A stretch of 10,844 nucleotides of DNA from CAYSPS01 sp964432975 (GCA_964432975.1 CAYSPS010000026.1:1-10844); one strand, 5' to 3'; numbered from the stretch's first letter, positions 1-6,989 are shown. Program-made: numbers and translations. Notes: generated by a model not told the origin, from the sequence alone.

Positions 1-44
1 TGACATTTCTATATTGCTAAAACCTATGACATTTCTAAATTGCT
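1..44. repeat. Two direct repeats of an 18-bp unit at the window edge
   Basis: An 18-base unit beginning TGACATTTCT and ending ATTGCT occurs at 1-18 and again at 27-44 with one mismatch, a period of 26 bases. A further TGACAT follows at 46-51. The first copy begins at the first base of the window, so the array may extend to the left. There is no cas-like gene nearby and the period is too short for CRISPR. It may be a remnant tandem repeat or a set of protein-binding sites upstream of the next gene. Confidence 0.5.
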
Positions 45-103
45 TTGACATGTTTTTTAATGAATAGTTATGATGTAGTGAATTATTTATTTTATTGTAT
101 AAT
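45..103 (+). promoter_or_regulatory. Candidate promoters for the paralogue pair
   Basis: A perfect -35 box TTGACA lies at 45-50, followed after 18 bases by TATGAT at 69-74. A consensus -10 box TATAAT lies further down at 98-103, but without a convincing -35 box. Either could serve the gene starting at 151; the second would give a 5' UTR of about 40 bases. The first -35 box overlaps the end of the direct-repeat region. Both are read by eye. Confidence 0.45.
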
Positions 104-150
104 CATCGCAGTTGTATCTAAAATTTGCGAACAGCGTGGAAGGGTGTTGA

Positions 151-840
151 ATGTTTGGTGTTAATGCATTACTAAAATATGCACTTATTATGTTTTTGGT
201 GAGTGCGATGCCATGTGCGCACGGTATGGATGATAGTAGTGCTGATAGTGGTGCTGACTATACGGAAGGTTATAAGAGTGGATTTGATAGGGGTTTGTTT
301 GTAGGCACTATATGCGCTGTAATTGCATATGGTGCGGCTTATTATTATCGCCATCGTCAGTACCGGGTAGCATGTGCGCGCCAATTGTTGCAAGAAAGTC
401 GCCAGTTGGTAGCAAATATCAACAAATACTTCGCGGAACTTAGTGATTCACCGAAATTTGAATATGCTCAGGTGCAAGCCCTCAGGGCGTACATGAATGC
501 TGCGCTTGCTGATCGATTCAGGAGCGACGTTGCTCGCCTTGAGAATATTGCCGAACGTCTGCGTGATGGAGTTGATCCGCTTATTGCTGATCAATGGACA
601 GAGGACGATGAACGATTGTTGCGTACCAATCTGCCTGCATTGATTCGAAAACTCAGGTATTTGGCTACAGTGATGCAGCAATTTAAAGAAGTGTGTGCAA
701 AGTTAAGCCCAGTTCATTCGGTCCTGAGTGATGAAGCGGCATTTAATAGTTTTGTAGATGCAGAAACTCAAAAGTTGCTGTCTCAAGGTAAAGAAGGTGA
801 TGTTCAAGATGGTGCTGCGGCGCAACAAGCGCCTGTTTGA
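151..840 (+). CDS. Secreted or membrane-anchored protein of unknown function, paralogue 1
   Basis: I do not recognise a named family. The 229-residue product starts with a signal peptide (hydrophobic residues about 7-20, likely cleavage after AHG at 23-25). An acidic, glycine-rich stretch (26-47) follows, then a second hydrophobic segment at about 49-66 that could anchor it in the membrane, then RHRQYR. Residues 70-215 are predicted largely helical and charged. The start follows a weak purine-rich site (GGAAGGG). The next gene begins 18 bases after the stop and encodes a related protein: both have signal peptide, short acidic linker, hydrophobic segment, then a Cys-Ala-x-x-Leu-Leu motif and a similar Leu/Arg-rich helical region. 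The two are probably a tandem duplication in one operon. A cell-envelope or secreted role is inference only. Confidence 0.75.
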   Translation: MFGVNALLKYALIMFLVSAMPCAHGMDDSSADSGADYTEGYKSGFDRGLFVGTICAVIAYGAAYYYRHRQYRVACARQLLQESRQLVANINKYFAELSDSPKFEYAQVQALRAYMNAALADRFRSDVARLENIAERLRDGVDPLIADQWTEDDERLLRTNLPALIRKLRYLATVMQQFKEVCAKLSPVHSVLSDEAAFNSFVDAETQKLLSQGKEGDVQDGAAAQQAPV

Positions 841-858
841 TGATGATGAGGTGATTTT

Positions 859-1635
859 ATGAACATGATAAAAATCATTAGTTTATTGGCGCTCCTTGGT
901 GTAATGCCGTATGTACAAGGCATGGATCAGCGCGATGATGGTCCTGGTTGGCGCACTGCAGTAACCGTTACAGGAATTGGGGTTGGGGCAGTTGTTGGAT
1001 TGGTAGAACTTGCTCGACACTATTATCATGAGTGGGCAGTTAAGTGTGCGCAAAATTTGCTTGTGCAAGATCGTGAATATGTTGCAAAAGCAACGCAAGA
1101 ATTTACATTTGATCCCCAGCAATCACTTGATTCACAGTTGCAAGCAATTCGCGACTATGCTGTCGCCACGTGCTATGCACAAGATGTAACGTTTCCATTG
1201 GCTAAATTTGTTGAATTGCTCAGATCAGATATTGATGGTCTTGAACAAATTGCGCGACGACGCGCTGCCGTTGTTGATGAAGCGACTGCTGTTTGGTGGT
1301 GCGCTGAAGATCGTCAAGTGTTTGGTGATCAATTGCAGGCATTGATTGCAAAACGAAAAAAATTGTTAGTTGCTTTAAACGCGAGCCCTGCGTATGTGAC
1401 AGAACGTGAAGCGGCGCGACGTTACATGCAAGAGGTGCGTGCTGCTGATGATCAACATGAACAAACTCAGGAGCAAACAAGATTGGTACAAGAACAGCGT
1501 AGAAATGCAGAGATGCAAAATCGGTTAACCGCCGCCAAAGCGCGAGAAGCAAGTGCAAAAGCCGCTGAACAAGAAAGAAAAACGTATAACGCGTACGCAG
1601 ACGATGCACACCGTGCGCAACAAAGCGGCTCGTAG
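859..1635 (+). CDS. Secreted or membrane-anchored protein of unknown function, paralogue 2
   Basis: This 258-residue protein is a diverged relative of the gene just upstream. It has a signal peptide (hydrophobic residues 4-19, likely cleavage after VQG at 19-21), an acidic linker with DQRDD, and a Gly/Val-rich hydrophobic segment at about 33-51. A helical region beginning Lys-Cys-Ala-Gln-Asn-Leu-Leu aligns with Ala-Cys-Ala-Arg-Gln-Leu-Leu of its neighbour. Shared positions continue through LRSDIDGLEQIA, against FRSDVARLENIA in paralogue 1. It differs by a C-terminal extension (about 180-258) rich in Glu, Gln, Arg and Ala, likely a coiled coil. The start follows GAGGTG at good spacing. The gene ends about 16 bases before a long hairpin terminator shared with convergent thrS. 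Function unknown. Confidence 0.78.
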   Translation: MNMIKIISLLALLGVMPYVQGMDQRDDGPGWRTAVTVTGIGVGAVVGLVELARHYYHEWAVKCAQNLLVQDREYVAKATQEFTFDPQQSLDSQLQAIRDYAVATCYAQDVTFPLAKFVELLRSDIDGLEQIARRRAAVVDEATAVWWCAEDRQVFGDQLQALIAKRKKLLVALNASPAYVTEREAARRYMQEVRAADDQHEQTQEQTRLVQEQRRNAEMQNRLTAAKAREASAKAAEQERKTYNAYADDAHRAQQSGS

Positions 1636-1651
1636 GATTCATTAAATTTTG

Positions 1652-1696
1652 AACATAGAAAGAGGTGCGCAGATTCTGCGCCCCTCTTTCTATGTT
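1652..1696. terminator. Long hairpin terminator between convergent genes
   Basis: Arms at 1652-1672 and 1676-1696 form a 21-bp stem with one mismatch and a 3-base loop. The lower part of the stem pairs AACATAGAAAGAGG with its complement and the upper part is GC-rich. It lies between the stop of the second paralogue and the stop of thrS, and its right arm overlaps the thrS stop codon by two bases. It lacks a clean run of T after the stem on either strand, so it may work by structure or as an RNA 3'-end stabiliser. Confidence 0.7.
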
Positions 1697-3503
1697 AACG
1701 TCTTTCGCGAATTTCTTGTATAAGTTCTTGAATAAATGCATCAAGCTTTTTTATGCCCAAATCACCCTTGCCGCGTGCACGTACAGCAACACCTTGTTGT
1801 GCTTGTTCTTTTTCACCAACAACAAGCACGTAAGGTACTTTTTGCAATTCAGCTTCGCGAATACGCTTGCCAAGTGATTCGTTGCTTTCGCTCAGCTCAA
1901 CGCGAATATCGGCATCGTGCAATTTCTTTTGAATCTCATGCGCATAGGCGCTAAATTTTTCAGAAATAGGTACAATTGTTGCTTGCACTGGTGCCACCCA
2001 AACAGGAAAAGCTCCTGCCGTGTGTTCCAGATAGACGCCTAAAAATCTTTCAAGTGAGCCAAGCAGTGCGCGATGAATCATGAATGGACGTTCTTTTTTG
2101 TTTTGTTCACTGATGTAGTACATGTCAAAACGTTCAGGGAAGTTGAAGTCGATTTGAATAGTCGACAGTTGCCATTTGCGCCCAATGGCATCTTTTACTT
2201 TGACATCAATTTTTGGTCCATAAAATACTGCACCGCCGATATCATATACAAAATCTTTAAACCCAGATTCTTCGAGAACTTTTTTAAGTGTGTTTTGAGC
2301 GTATTCCCAATTTTGGTCACTGCCGATAAAATCCTGTTTGCTTTTTGGATCGCGCACACTCAGGTTCATTTCAAGTTCTTTAAAACCAAACGTTCCCAAG
2401 ATGTACAGGGTTAAATCAAGCGCCCGTTTAACCTCACCTTCAAGTTGTAGCGGTGTGCAAATAATGTGCGCATCATCTTGCGTGAATCCGCGCACACGTG
2501 TAAGGCCGTGCAAGACCCCCGAGCGTTCATAGCGATAAACGGTGCCCATTTCGGTATAACGAATTGGTAAATCACGATACGAATGCAGGCTTGATTTGTA
2601 GAGCTGTACATGCATTGGGCAGTTCATTGGCTTGAGGCGGTAATTTTCTTCTTCAATACCAAATGGCGCATACATGTTATCTTTGTAAAAACCGAGGTGG
2701 CCACTATGTTCAAAAAGTTTTTCTGAAGAAATATGTGGCGTACTGACCAACTGATAGCCATTTTTTAGATACGTATTAAGCGCAAACATCATGATTTCAT
2801 GACGTAATCGTGCACCTTTTGGCAAAAAGAGGGGAAGCCCAGCGCCAACTTCGTCATTAAAAATAAATAAATTTAGTTCGGTGCCAAGTTTGCGGTGATC
2901 GCGCTTTTCTGCTTCTGCAAGCATGGTAAAATAATCATCAAGCGCTTTTTGATTTTCAAATGCAACACCATAAATACGTTGAAGCATTTTATTTTTTTCA
3001 TCGCCGCGCCAGTATGCTCCAGCGATTTTGGTGAGCTTAAAAAAGCCAAGTTCTTGCGTTGATTGTACATGCGGTCCGCGGCACAAATCTTCAAATTCGC
3101 CGACCGTGTAAAAACTGACGGTTTTTTCACCAGCTTTTTCTAAATCTTTAATTAATTCTTGTTTATATTGTTGATCTTTTGTTTTTGCCAAAGCTTCTTT
3201 TATTGAAAAATCTTGTTGATTAAACGCGAGATTTTTTTTAATAATCTCGTGCATCTTTTTTTCTAGAGCGATAAGATCTTCTGGGGCGAATGTTTTGGTC
3301 GTATCAAAGTCATAATAAAAACCATTTTCAATTGTTGGACCAATCGCAAACTTGGTGCCAGGAAAGAGCTCTCGCACCGCAGCTGCCATCACATGTGACG
3401 TTGAATGACGGATTTTTTCTAATTGTTCGTGCTTATGATCGATAGATTTACTTTGTCCAGGCGCTTTGTTAAGTGCCTCTGAAGGTTTTTTGCGCGCTAC
3501 CAT
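1695..3503 (-). CDS. thrS: Threonyl-tRNA synthetase lacking the TGS domain
   Basis: The enzyme charges tRNA-Thr with threonine in the cytoplasm. Numbered from the chosen ATG (602 residues), the editing domain shows HSTSH at 33-37 and a Cys/His pair at 141/145 (LCRGPH). The class II core has motif 1 near 230-260, motif 2 (YRYERSG) and motif 3 (ALLGSLERF). The zinc ligands are Cys295 (MNCPMH), His346 (DDAH) and His477 (MIHRA). An anticodon-binding domain closes the protein. The editing histidines fall about 40 residues earlier than in the E. coli enzyme, so the N-terminal TGS domain is missing. The ATG has AAGGA four bases upstream. An in-frame TTG at 3536 would add 11 residues but has no ribosome site and would overlap the upstream gene. 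It lies 17 bases behind the LysE-type gene, probably in one operon. Confidence 0.96.
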   Translation of the reverse strand: MVARKKPSEALNKAPGQSKSIDHKHEQLEKIRHSTSHVMAAAVRELFPGTKFAIGPTIENGFYYDFDTTKTFAPEDLIALEKKMHEIIKKNLAFNQQDFSIKEALAKTKDQQYKQELIKDLEKAGEKTVSFYTVGEFEDLCRGPHVQSTQELGFFKLTKIAGAYWRGDEKNKMLQRIYGVAFENQKALDDYFTMLAEAEKRDHRKLGTELNLFIFNDEVGAGLPLFLPKGARLRHEIMMFALNTYLKNGYQLVSTPHISSEKLFEHSGHLGFYKDNMYAPFGIEEENYRLKPMNCPMHVQLYKSSLHSYRDLPIRYTEMGTVYRYERSGVLHGLTRVRGFTQDDAHIICTPLQLEGEVKRALDLTLYILGTFGFKELEMNLSVRDPKSKQDFIGSDQNWEYAQNTLKKVLEESGFKDFVYDIGGAVFYGPKIDVKVKDAIGRKWQLSTIQIDFNFPERFDMYYISEQNKKERPFMIHRALLGSLERFLGVYLEHTAGAFPVWVAPVQATIVPISEKFSAYAHEIQKKLHDADIRVELSESNESLGKRIREAELQKVPYVLVVGEKEQAQQGVAVRARGKGDLGIKKLDAFIQELIQEIRERR

Positions 3504-3520
3504 GGTATCCTTAACGAATG

Positions 3521-4168
3521 TTATATTGTCCAACAAAATAGCTGCATGAGAATGTTAATAAAAATAATAATACCAAAACTAACAATAAGTGCTCCTGAAA
3601 TTTTGTTAATAACGTTAATAGTGTGTGCTGTGATGCGCTTGTGTAACAGGCCAACGCTACCGCTGAGCGTGAGCCACCACGTGCTGGAGCCAAGGAAAAC
3701 GCCAGCGATGAGGAATGCAGCTGACGTATATGTTCCACAGACTTGTGCAAGCCCGACGCCAGCAAATACGGCTGCAAATGACAAAATGGTGAGTGGGTTG
3801 GTTAGTGTTACAAAAAATGTTGAAAGATAGTCGCCAAGTAAATTGCTATGTCGTGTATGGATTGCATCTTTGGTGTGTATGGGCTCAAAAAAGATTTTTG
3901 TGCCGAAGTACCAGAGAAAAAGAGTGCCAGCTATTTGAAAGTATAGTTGCTTTTCTGATAAAAAAGATGATGCAAAGGTAATGCCAAGCGCGGCGATTAA
4001 TCCATAAAAAGCATCTGCCGTTGCAGCGCCTAGCCCACTAAAAAAACCAGAAACGGGGCCATTCGCCAAACTGCGACGAATGCAAAAAATCCCGACCGGA
4101 CCGACAGGCGCAGCCATCAAAAAACCAACAATACTGCCTTTGATTAGGAAAATTATATGCTCAAACAC
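3521..4168 (-). CDS. LysE/RhtB-family amino-acid exporter
   Basis: Members of this family are inner-membrane exporters of amino acids or related small molecules; the substrate here cannot be told. From the chosen GTG start the protein has 215 residues, close to the usual 200-215. It shows six hydrophobic segments (about 5-30, 38-62, 73-92, 114-138, 148-170, 188-210). Family marks are the PVGPVG motif at 21-26 after segment 1, the GLGAATADAFYG stretch at 45-56, and a TNPLTILSF motif at 123-131. The GTG is preceded by a GGGGGA ribosome site. An upstream in-frame ATG at 4252 would add 28 polar, cysteine-containing residues unlike the family, so it is less likely. The gene ends 17 bases before thrS, suggesting co-transcription. 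Confidence 0.88.
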   Translation of the reverse strand: MFEHIIFLIKGSIVGFLMAAPVGPVGIFCIRRSLANGPVSGFFSGLGAATADAFYGLIAALGITFASSFLSEKQLYFQIAGTLFLWYFGTKIFFEPIHTKDAIHTRHSNLLGDYLSTFFVTLTNPLTILSFAAVFAGVGLAQVCGTYTSAAFLIAGVFLGSSTWWLTLSGSVGLLHKRITAHTINVINKISGALIVSFGIIIFINILMQLFCWTI

Positions 4169-4215
4169 GATTCCCCCATAAGAGCAACAATTTTTTAAGA
4201 TGACCCTATTAATTT

Positions 4216-4268
4216 TACTCCAATTATGAAAAGAAATACAGCGATGATACATGAGAGTGATTGGAGTA
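4216..4268. repeat. Nine-base inverted repeat upstream of the exporter gene
   Basis: TACTCCAAT at 4216-4224 is repeated inverted as ATTGGAGTA at 4260-4268, with 35 bases between. It fills most of the 104-base gap between the EEP hydrolase stop and the exporter start. It could be a weak stem at the end of the upstream transcript or a dimeric binding site. Chance is possible at this length. Confidence 0.3.
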
Positions 4269-4272
4269 TTTA

Positions 4273-5150
4273 TTAAATGTTTATGTCGCTTATGACTGGC
4301 CGATGGTCGGAAGGATAGAGTTCTTTTTGGAAACGATCGTCCCAGACGCGATCGTCAATAATACCGTGCTGCACTACTTCAATCGTATTTTGTACAAAAA
4401 TAAAGTCATATTTTGCATAACCTTCTTGTTGTCGGTAGCGATCATATTCCCATCCAATCCAACTTCCTGGCACGCCAAAAATATTTTTAGTTTTGTTTGT
4501 CGAGTCTTTTATTTTGGGTGAACGTGTGCATAAGAGCTCATAAAGCGCTTGGCCACCTAATTGTGGGAAGCAATTAAAATCACCTGTCAAGACTGCAGGA
4601 GCATCCAAATTGGCAGCTAAATCAATTACAATCTTGGCACTTTCTTCTCGTGCTTTGATACCTTTGTGATCAAAATGTGTTGTCATAAACCAAAAATACT
4701 TACCGNNNNNNNNNNGTTGTTTTGAAATTTTGCGTAAATAATATAGCTCTCAAACGTTGCTCCGTCCCAGGCTGGACCGGTAGAGGATTTTTGTGATTCA
4801 TTAAGCCAGGTCGTGTGAAGATTTGAACACAAAAGAAGTTTTTCAGTATTATAAATGATACCAAGGCCACGCTCAATGGGAGTTGTTGTTGGATATTTAC
4901 CAAGAAACCTATACGGCAGTGCATAAGTGCTTTTTTCAAAACTATCCATTTGATAAAGCGACACCTCCTGAATGCCGATAATGTCGGGTTTGTAGCGATC
5001 AAAAATCATATTGATTTTTGGTAAACGATAGAGCCATGCGTTTTGAGTATTTTCATCTTCAGCACAAGGTGCCATACGAATATTATAGCTCATAACACGT
5101 ATGCTTGTATGCGTTGGAACATTGAAGTGTTGTTTGATGATCAGGCGCAT
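4273..5150 (-). CDS. Endonuclease/exonuclease/phosphatase (EEP) family metal-dependent hydrolase, interrupted by an assembly gap
   Basis: The EEP fold cleaves phosphodiester or phosphoester bonds using a divalent metal; the substrate (DNA, RNA, lipid or small molecule) cannot be told. Before the gap are MSYNIR (20-25) and the metal-binding Glu in GIQEV (residue 62), then a WL-x8-G-P-AWDGA region typical of one bacterial EEP group. After the gap are TTHFDH (catalytic His), TGDFN, DFIFV and PSDHRPV near the C terminus. All expected catalytic motifs are therefore present. The two halves read in frames offset by two bases across a run of 10 N, which is probably a placeholder. A true gap of 8 or 11 bases would restore one frame of about 290 residues, as the family expects. 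No signal peptide is seen. The start has AGAGG upstream. It lies 47 bases behind the NUDIX gene. Confidence 0.85.
4706..4715. other. Assembly gap of ten N
   Basis: Ten undetermined bases fall inside the EEP hydrolase gene. A round-number gap usually marks a scaffold join of unknown true length. It produces an apparent frame break that should not be taken as a pseudogene without resequencing. Confidence 0.97.
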
Positions 5151-5197
5151 GCTCGATAACCTCTTTGGATTTCTTGAATTTTATTCGCTAAAAACTT

Positions 5198-5689
5198 TTA
5201 CAAATGTTTTACTGCGTGTTCTATAACTTTAATTCCATCAAATGCGCTGTAAAATTTAATATTTTTGATTTCAGATAGATCAATCCATTCAGGCATGCCG
5301 GCATATTCTTTTTCATAATCGCAGAAAAATGCTGTTGATAAGCTGCCATCTTTTATTTTGCACGTATAGTAAATGGCTATGGCGTGGACAAATTTTCCGT
5401 CAAGCATTTTGAAAAATGAATCGCCGCATAAAATTATGCGCTCAACCGTGATGTTAAGGCCGGTTTCTTCATGCGCTTCTCTTGTCAGCGCTTCTTCTAT
5501 AGTTTCACCCAACTCTATACCACCGCCTGGAAAATCGTAACCATCCCAATTTTTGGAGAGCAGTATCTTGTTGTTTTCTATGATTACTGCATAGACGGAT
5601 GGGCGAAATGTTAATTGATCAACAGCAACTTCGTATTTTTTGCCGGCGATATCGGTGCAAATGAGCTTTGCGTTCGTATTTTGCAACAT
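5198..5689 (-). CDS. NUDIX hydrolase
   Basis: NUDIX enzymes hydrolyse nucleoside diphosphates linked to another group, often damaged nucleotides, sugars or cofactors. This 163-residue protein has a perfect NUDIX box: G-x5-E-x7-R-E-x2-E-E-x-G within PGGGIELGE and TREAHEETGL. Before the box is FRPSVYAVIIENNKILL, the usual first strand pair. The substrate cannot be read from the sequence. The start is uncertain. The ATG at 5689 gives a typical length but only a weak ribosome site. An in-frame ATG at 5740 would add 17 mostly hydrophobic residues resembling a signal peptide, which is unusual for the family. The reading frame stays open upstream through the tRNA gene, which is chance. It lies about 177 bases after the tRNA, with palindromic repeats between. 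Confidence 0.9.
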   Translation of the reverse strand: MLQNTNAKLICTDIAGKKYEVAVDQLTFRPSVYAVIIENNKILLSKNWDGYDFPGGGIELGETIEEALTREAHEETGLNITVERIILCGDSFFKMLDGKFVHAIAIYYTCKIKDGSLSTAFFCDYEKEYAGMPEWIDLSEIKNIKFYSAFDGIKVIEHAVKHL

Positions 5690-5747
5690 GTAACAACTCG
5701 CTATGTTTGTGTATAACAACAGCAAGATAATTTGCTTCATGGTTTTG

Positions 5748-5816
5748 ACTGCCCAGCCGTCGCTACATACAAGTCGTTGCTCTTGTGCTGCGTTGCTACA
5801 AGCTATGGCGGGCAGT
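5748..5816. repeat. Imperfect palindromic element of about 69 bases
   Basis: ACTGCCC at 5748-5754 pairs with GGGCAGT at 5810-5816. The pairing continues past a one-base bulge with GCC/GGC and, after a 3x3 internal loop, GCT/AGC. Inside are smaller ACAAG/CTTGT pairings. It lies between the tRNA-Ser and NUDIX genes and overlaps the possible upstream NUDIX start. It may be a dispersed REP-like repeat or an RNA-processing structure. Confidence 0.5.
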
Positions 5817-5838
5817 TTTCGCTTCTTAAATGGCTGCG

Positions 5839-5869
5839 CCAGGCGTAGCTCCGCAGGAGCGAAGACTGG
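5839..5869. repeat. Hairpin element overlapping the tRNA 3' end
   Basis: CCAG at 5839-5842 pairs with CTGG at 5866-5869, and inside it GCTCC (5848-5852) pairs with GGAGC (5856-5860) around a GCA loop. The next pairs outward are mixed G-A and T-A contacts. The right outer arm includes the tRNA's encoded CCA. It could help 3' processing of the tRNA, act as a weak terminator, or be a dispersed repeat. It has no T tract. Confidence 0.45.
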
Positions 5870-5958
5870 CGGAGAGAGAGGGATTCGAACCCTCGACACC
5901 CTTTTCAGGATGTACACGATTTCCAATCGTGCTCATTCGACCACTCTGACATCTCTCC
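5867..5958 (-). tRNA. tRNA-Ser (anticodon GGA), CCA encoded
   Basis: The cloverleaf is complete. Acceptor stem GGAGAGA pairs with TCTCTCC, the discriminator is G as expected for serine, and CCA is genomically encoded. The anticodon stem is CACGA/TCGTG with a seven-base loop whose anticodon GGA lies at 5922-5924, reading UCC and UCU. A long variable arm typical of serine tRNAs separates it from the T arm GAGGG/CCCTC with loop TTCGAAT. It lies 14 bases downstream of the rpsB stop on the same strand, with no terminator between, so it is probably cut from the rpsB transcript. Confidence 0.97.
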
Positions 5959-5972
5959 TTCCAATTGTCGTG

Positions 5973-6809
5973 TTATTTTTTACCTTTTTTGCTTGTCTGC
6001 CCAGTTGTGGCGTCTTCTTCAGCTGTTAACATTGCTTTTTCTACATCCGTGATTTCAACACGTGAAGCAGGTGCTTGTTGTTCTTCAGAAGTTTTGCCAG
6101 TTACATGTTTTTGTTGATTGGCTTTTGCTTTTTGTGTGCCTTGTTTGACGGCTTGTGCTAGGTAGTCAACGACAAATGCAATAGCGCGTGGCGAATCATC
6201 ATTTCCAGGAATAACGTAGTTGACCAATGAAGGATCGCAGTTGGTATCGACAAGAGCTATAACAGGAACTCCGGCCGCGCGTGCCTCACGAAGCGCAGTA
6301 TCTTCTTTTTTGATATCTATTAATACAACAGCGCCAATCGGCCAGCTGAGCTGGCGAATGCCACCAATATTTTCGTTTAGACGTTCAATGATTTTTTGGA
6401 AATTTGAGAGCTCCTTCTTGGTGTAATTAAAATCTGCTGATCGCTTAATAATATCCTCAAAGTGCATAAGCTTTGTAACAGACTTTTTAACTTGCGAGTA
6501 GTTTGTGAGCGTGCCGCCAATCCAACGATTATTTACGTATGGCATGTTAGTTTCCTTGGCGCCAGTTTCAATTGCTTTTTGGGCTGCCTTTTTGGTGCCT
6601 ACAAAGAGCACTTGCTTGTTTTGAGCAGCTATATCAGACAAAATACGCGCCGCATTTTCTAAATGTTGGGCGGTGTATGCAACATTTACTAAATGGACAC
6701 CGCCGCGTTGTCCCCAGATGTATGGGTTCATAAGCGGGTGCCAACGGCACGTGCGATGGCCAAAATGAATACCAGTTTTGATGAGATCTTTGAGATCGAT
6801 TGCGGGCAT
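5973..6809 (-). CDS. rpsB: 30S ribosomal protein S2
   Basis: S2 binds the back of the small ribosomal subunit and is needed, with S1, for efficient initiation. The 278-residue product shows the family features in order: GIHFGHRTCRWHP (13-25), WGQRGGVHLVNV (32-43), VLFVGTKKAAQ (67-77), NNRWIGGTLTN (93-103), and the IPGNDD segment (200-205) after VDTNCDPS. It is about 35-40 residues longer than the E. coli protein because of a Lys/Gln/Glu-rich tail from about residue 222, likely disordered. The ATG has AAGGA seven bases upstream. tsf, the usual downstream partner, is absent; a tRNA-Ser gene follows instead. The leader carries overlapping palindromes that could serve autoregulation. Confidence 0.97.
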   Translation of the reverse strand: MPAIDLKDLIKTGIHFGHRTCRWHPLMNPYIWGQRGGVHLVNVAYTAQHLENAARILSDIAAQNKQVLFVGTKKAAQKAIETGAKETNMPYVNNRWIGGTLTNYSQVKKSVTKLMHFEDIIKRSADFNYTKKELSNFQKIIERLNENIGGIRQLSWPIGAVVLIDIKKEDTALREARAAGVPVIALVDTNCDPSLVNYVIPGNDDSPRAIAFVVDYLAQAVKQGTQKAKANQQKHVTGKTSEEQQAPASRVEITDVEKAMLTAEEDATTGQTSKKGKK

Positions 6810-6843
6810 GAATGGATCCTTATGGGTTTTGTTTTGCGATCCA

Positions 6844-6905
6844 GCACGGGCCTTTTTAGGCCACCCTATAGGGTGCCAGATCTATTATTATTCCCCTTAA
6901 TAATA
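6844..6905 (-). promoter_or_regulatory. rpsB leader with overlapping palindromes and candidate -10 box
   Basis: Read on the minus strand, a TATTAT box (6905-6900) could be the -10 of an rpsB promoter; no strong -35 is seen. The leader then contains a perfect 14-bp palindrome centred on CCCTATAGGG (6862-6875) and a hairpin GGCCT-AAAA-AGGCC (6862-6849). The two share a base, and GCAC/GTGC segments (6844-6847 and 6873-6876) offer an alternative outer pairing around both. Mutually exclusive folds in a ribosomal-protein leader suggest autoregulation by S2, which is known in other bacteria, but this is inference. Confidence 0.4.
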
Positions 6906-6934
6906 CCAAATTTTATAAAAAAGACTATTTCACA

Positions 6935-6989
6935 CCTCGATACAACCCGCCTGAAGCTAAGGCTTTGGCGGGTTACTCGGTGCGAACGG
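6935..6989 (-). repeat. Hairpin repeat copy A (REP-like)
   Basis: On the minus strand this copy reads CCGTTC, three bases, CCGAG, then a hairpin with stem AACCCGCC/GGCGGGTT (6944-6951 with 6967-6974) and an inner AAGC/GCTT stem, then TGTATCG and AGG. It shares this layout with copy B at 7065-7114 in opposite orientation, with an unrelated stem sequence. It sits upstream of rpsB and shows no protein coding. Confidence 0.6.

Noticed and set aside
1..51. CRISPR array
   Set aside because: The repeat period of 26 bases leaves only 8 bases between copies, there are only two copies, and no cas gene is near.
1220..1744. 174-codon open frame on the minus strand
   Set aside because: It lies opposite the second secreted paralogue and the terminator, has no domain, and its composition is that of an antisense shadow.
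2073..2414. 113-codon open frame on the plus strand
   Set aside because: It is inside thrS on the opposite strand, with no ribosome site or recognisable protein features.
4169..4252. Upstream ATG start for the LysE-type exporter
   Set aside because: The added 28 residues are polar and cysteine-containing before the first membrane segment, while the GTG at 4168 has a good ribosome site and gives the family's usual length.
4273..5150. Pseudogene call for the EEP hydrolase
   Set aside because: The frame break coincides exactly with a 10-N assembly gap and all catalytic motifs are present.
5690..5926. N-terminal extension of the NUDIX open frame through the tRNA
   Set aside because: The open frame runs through a complete tRNA-Ser gene and palindromic repeats, and the family does not need the extension.
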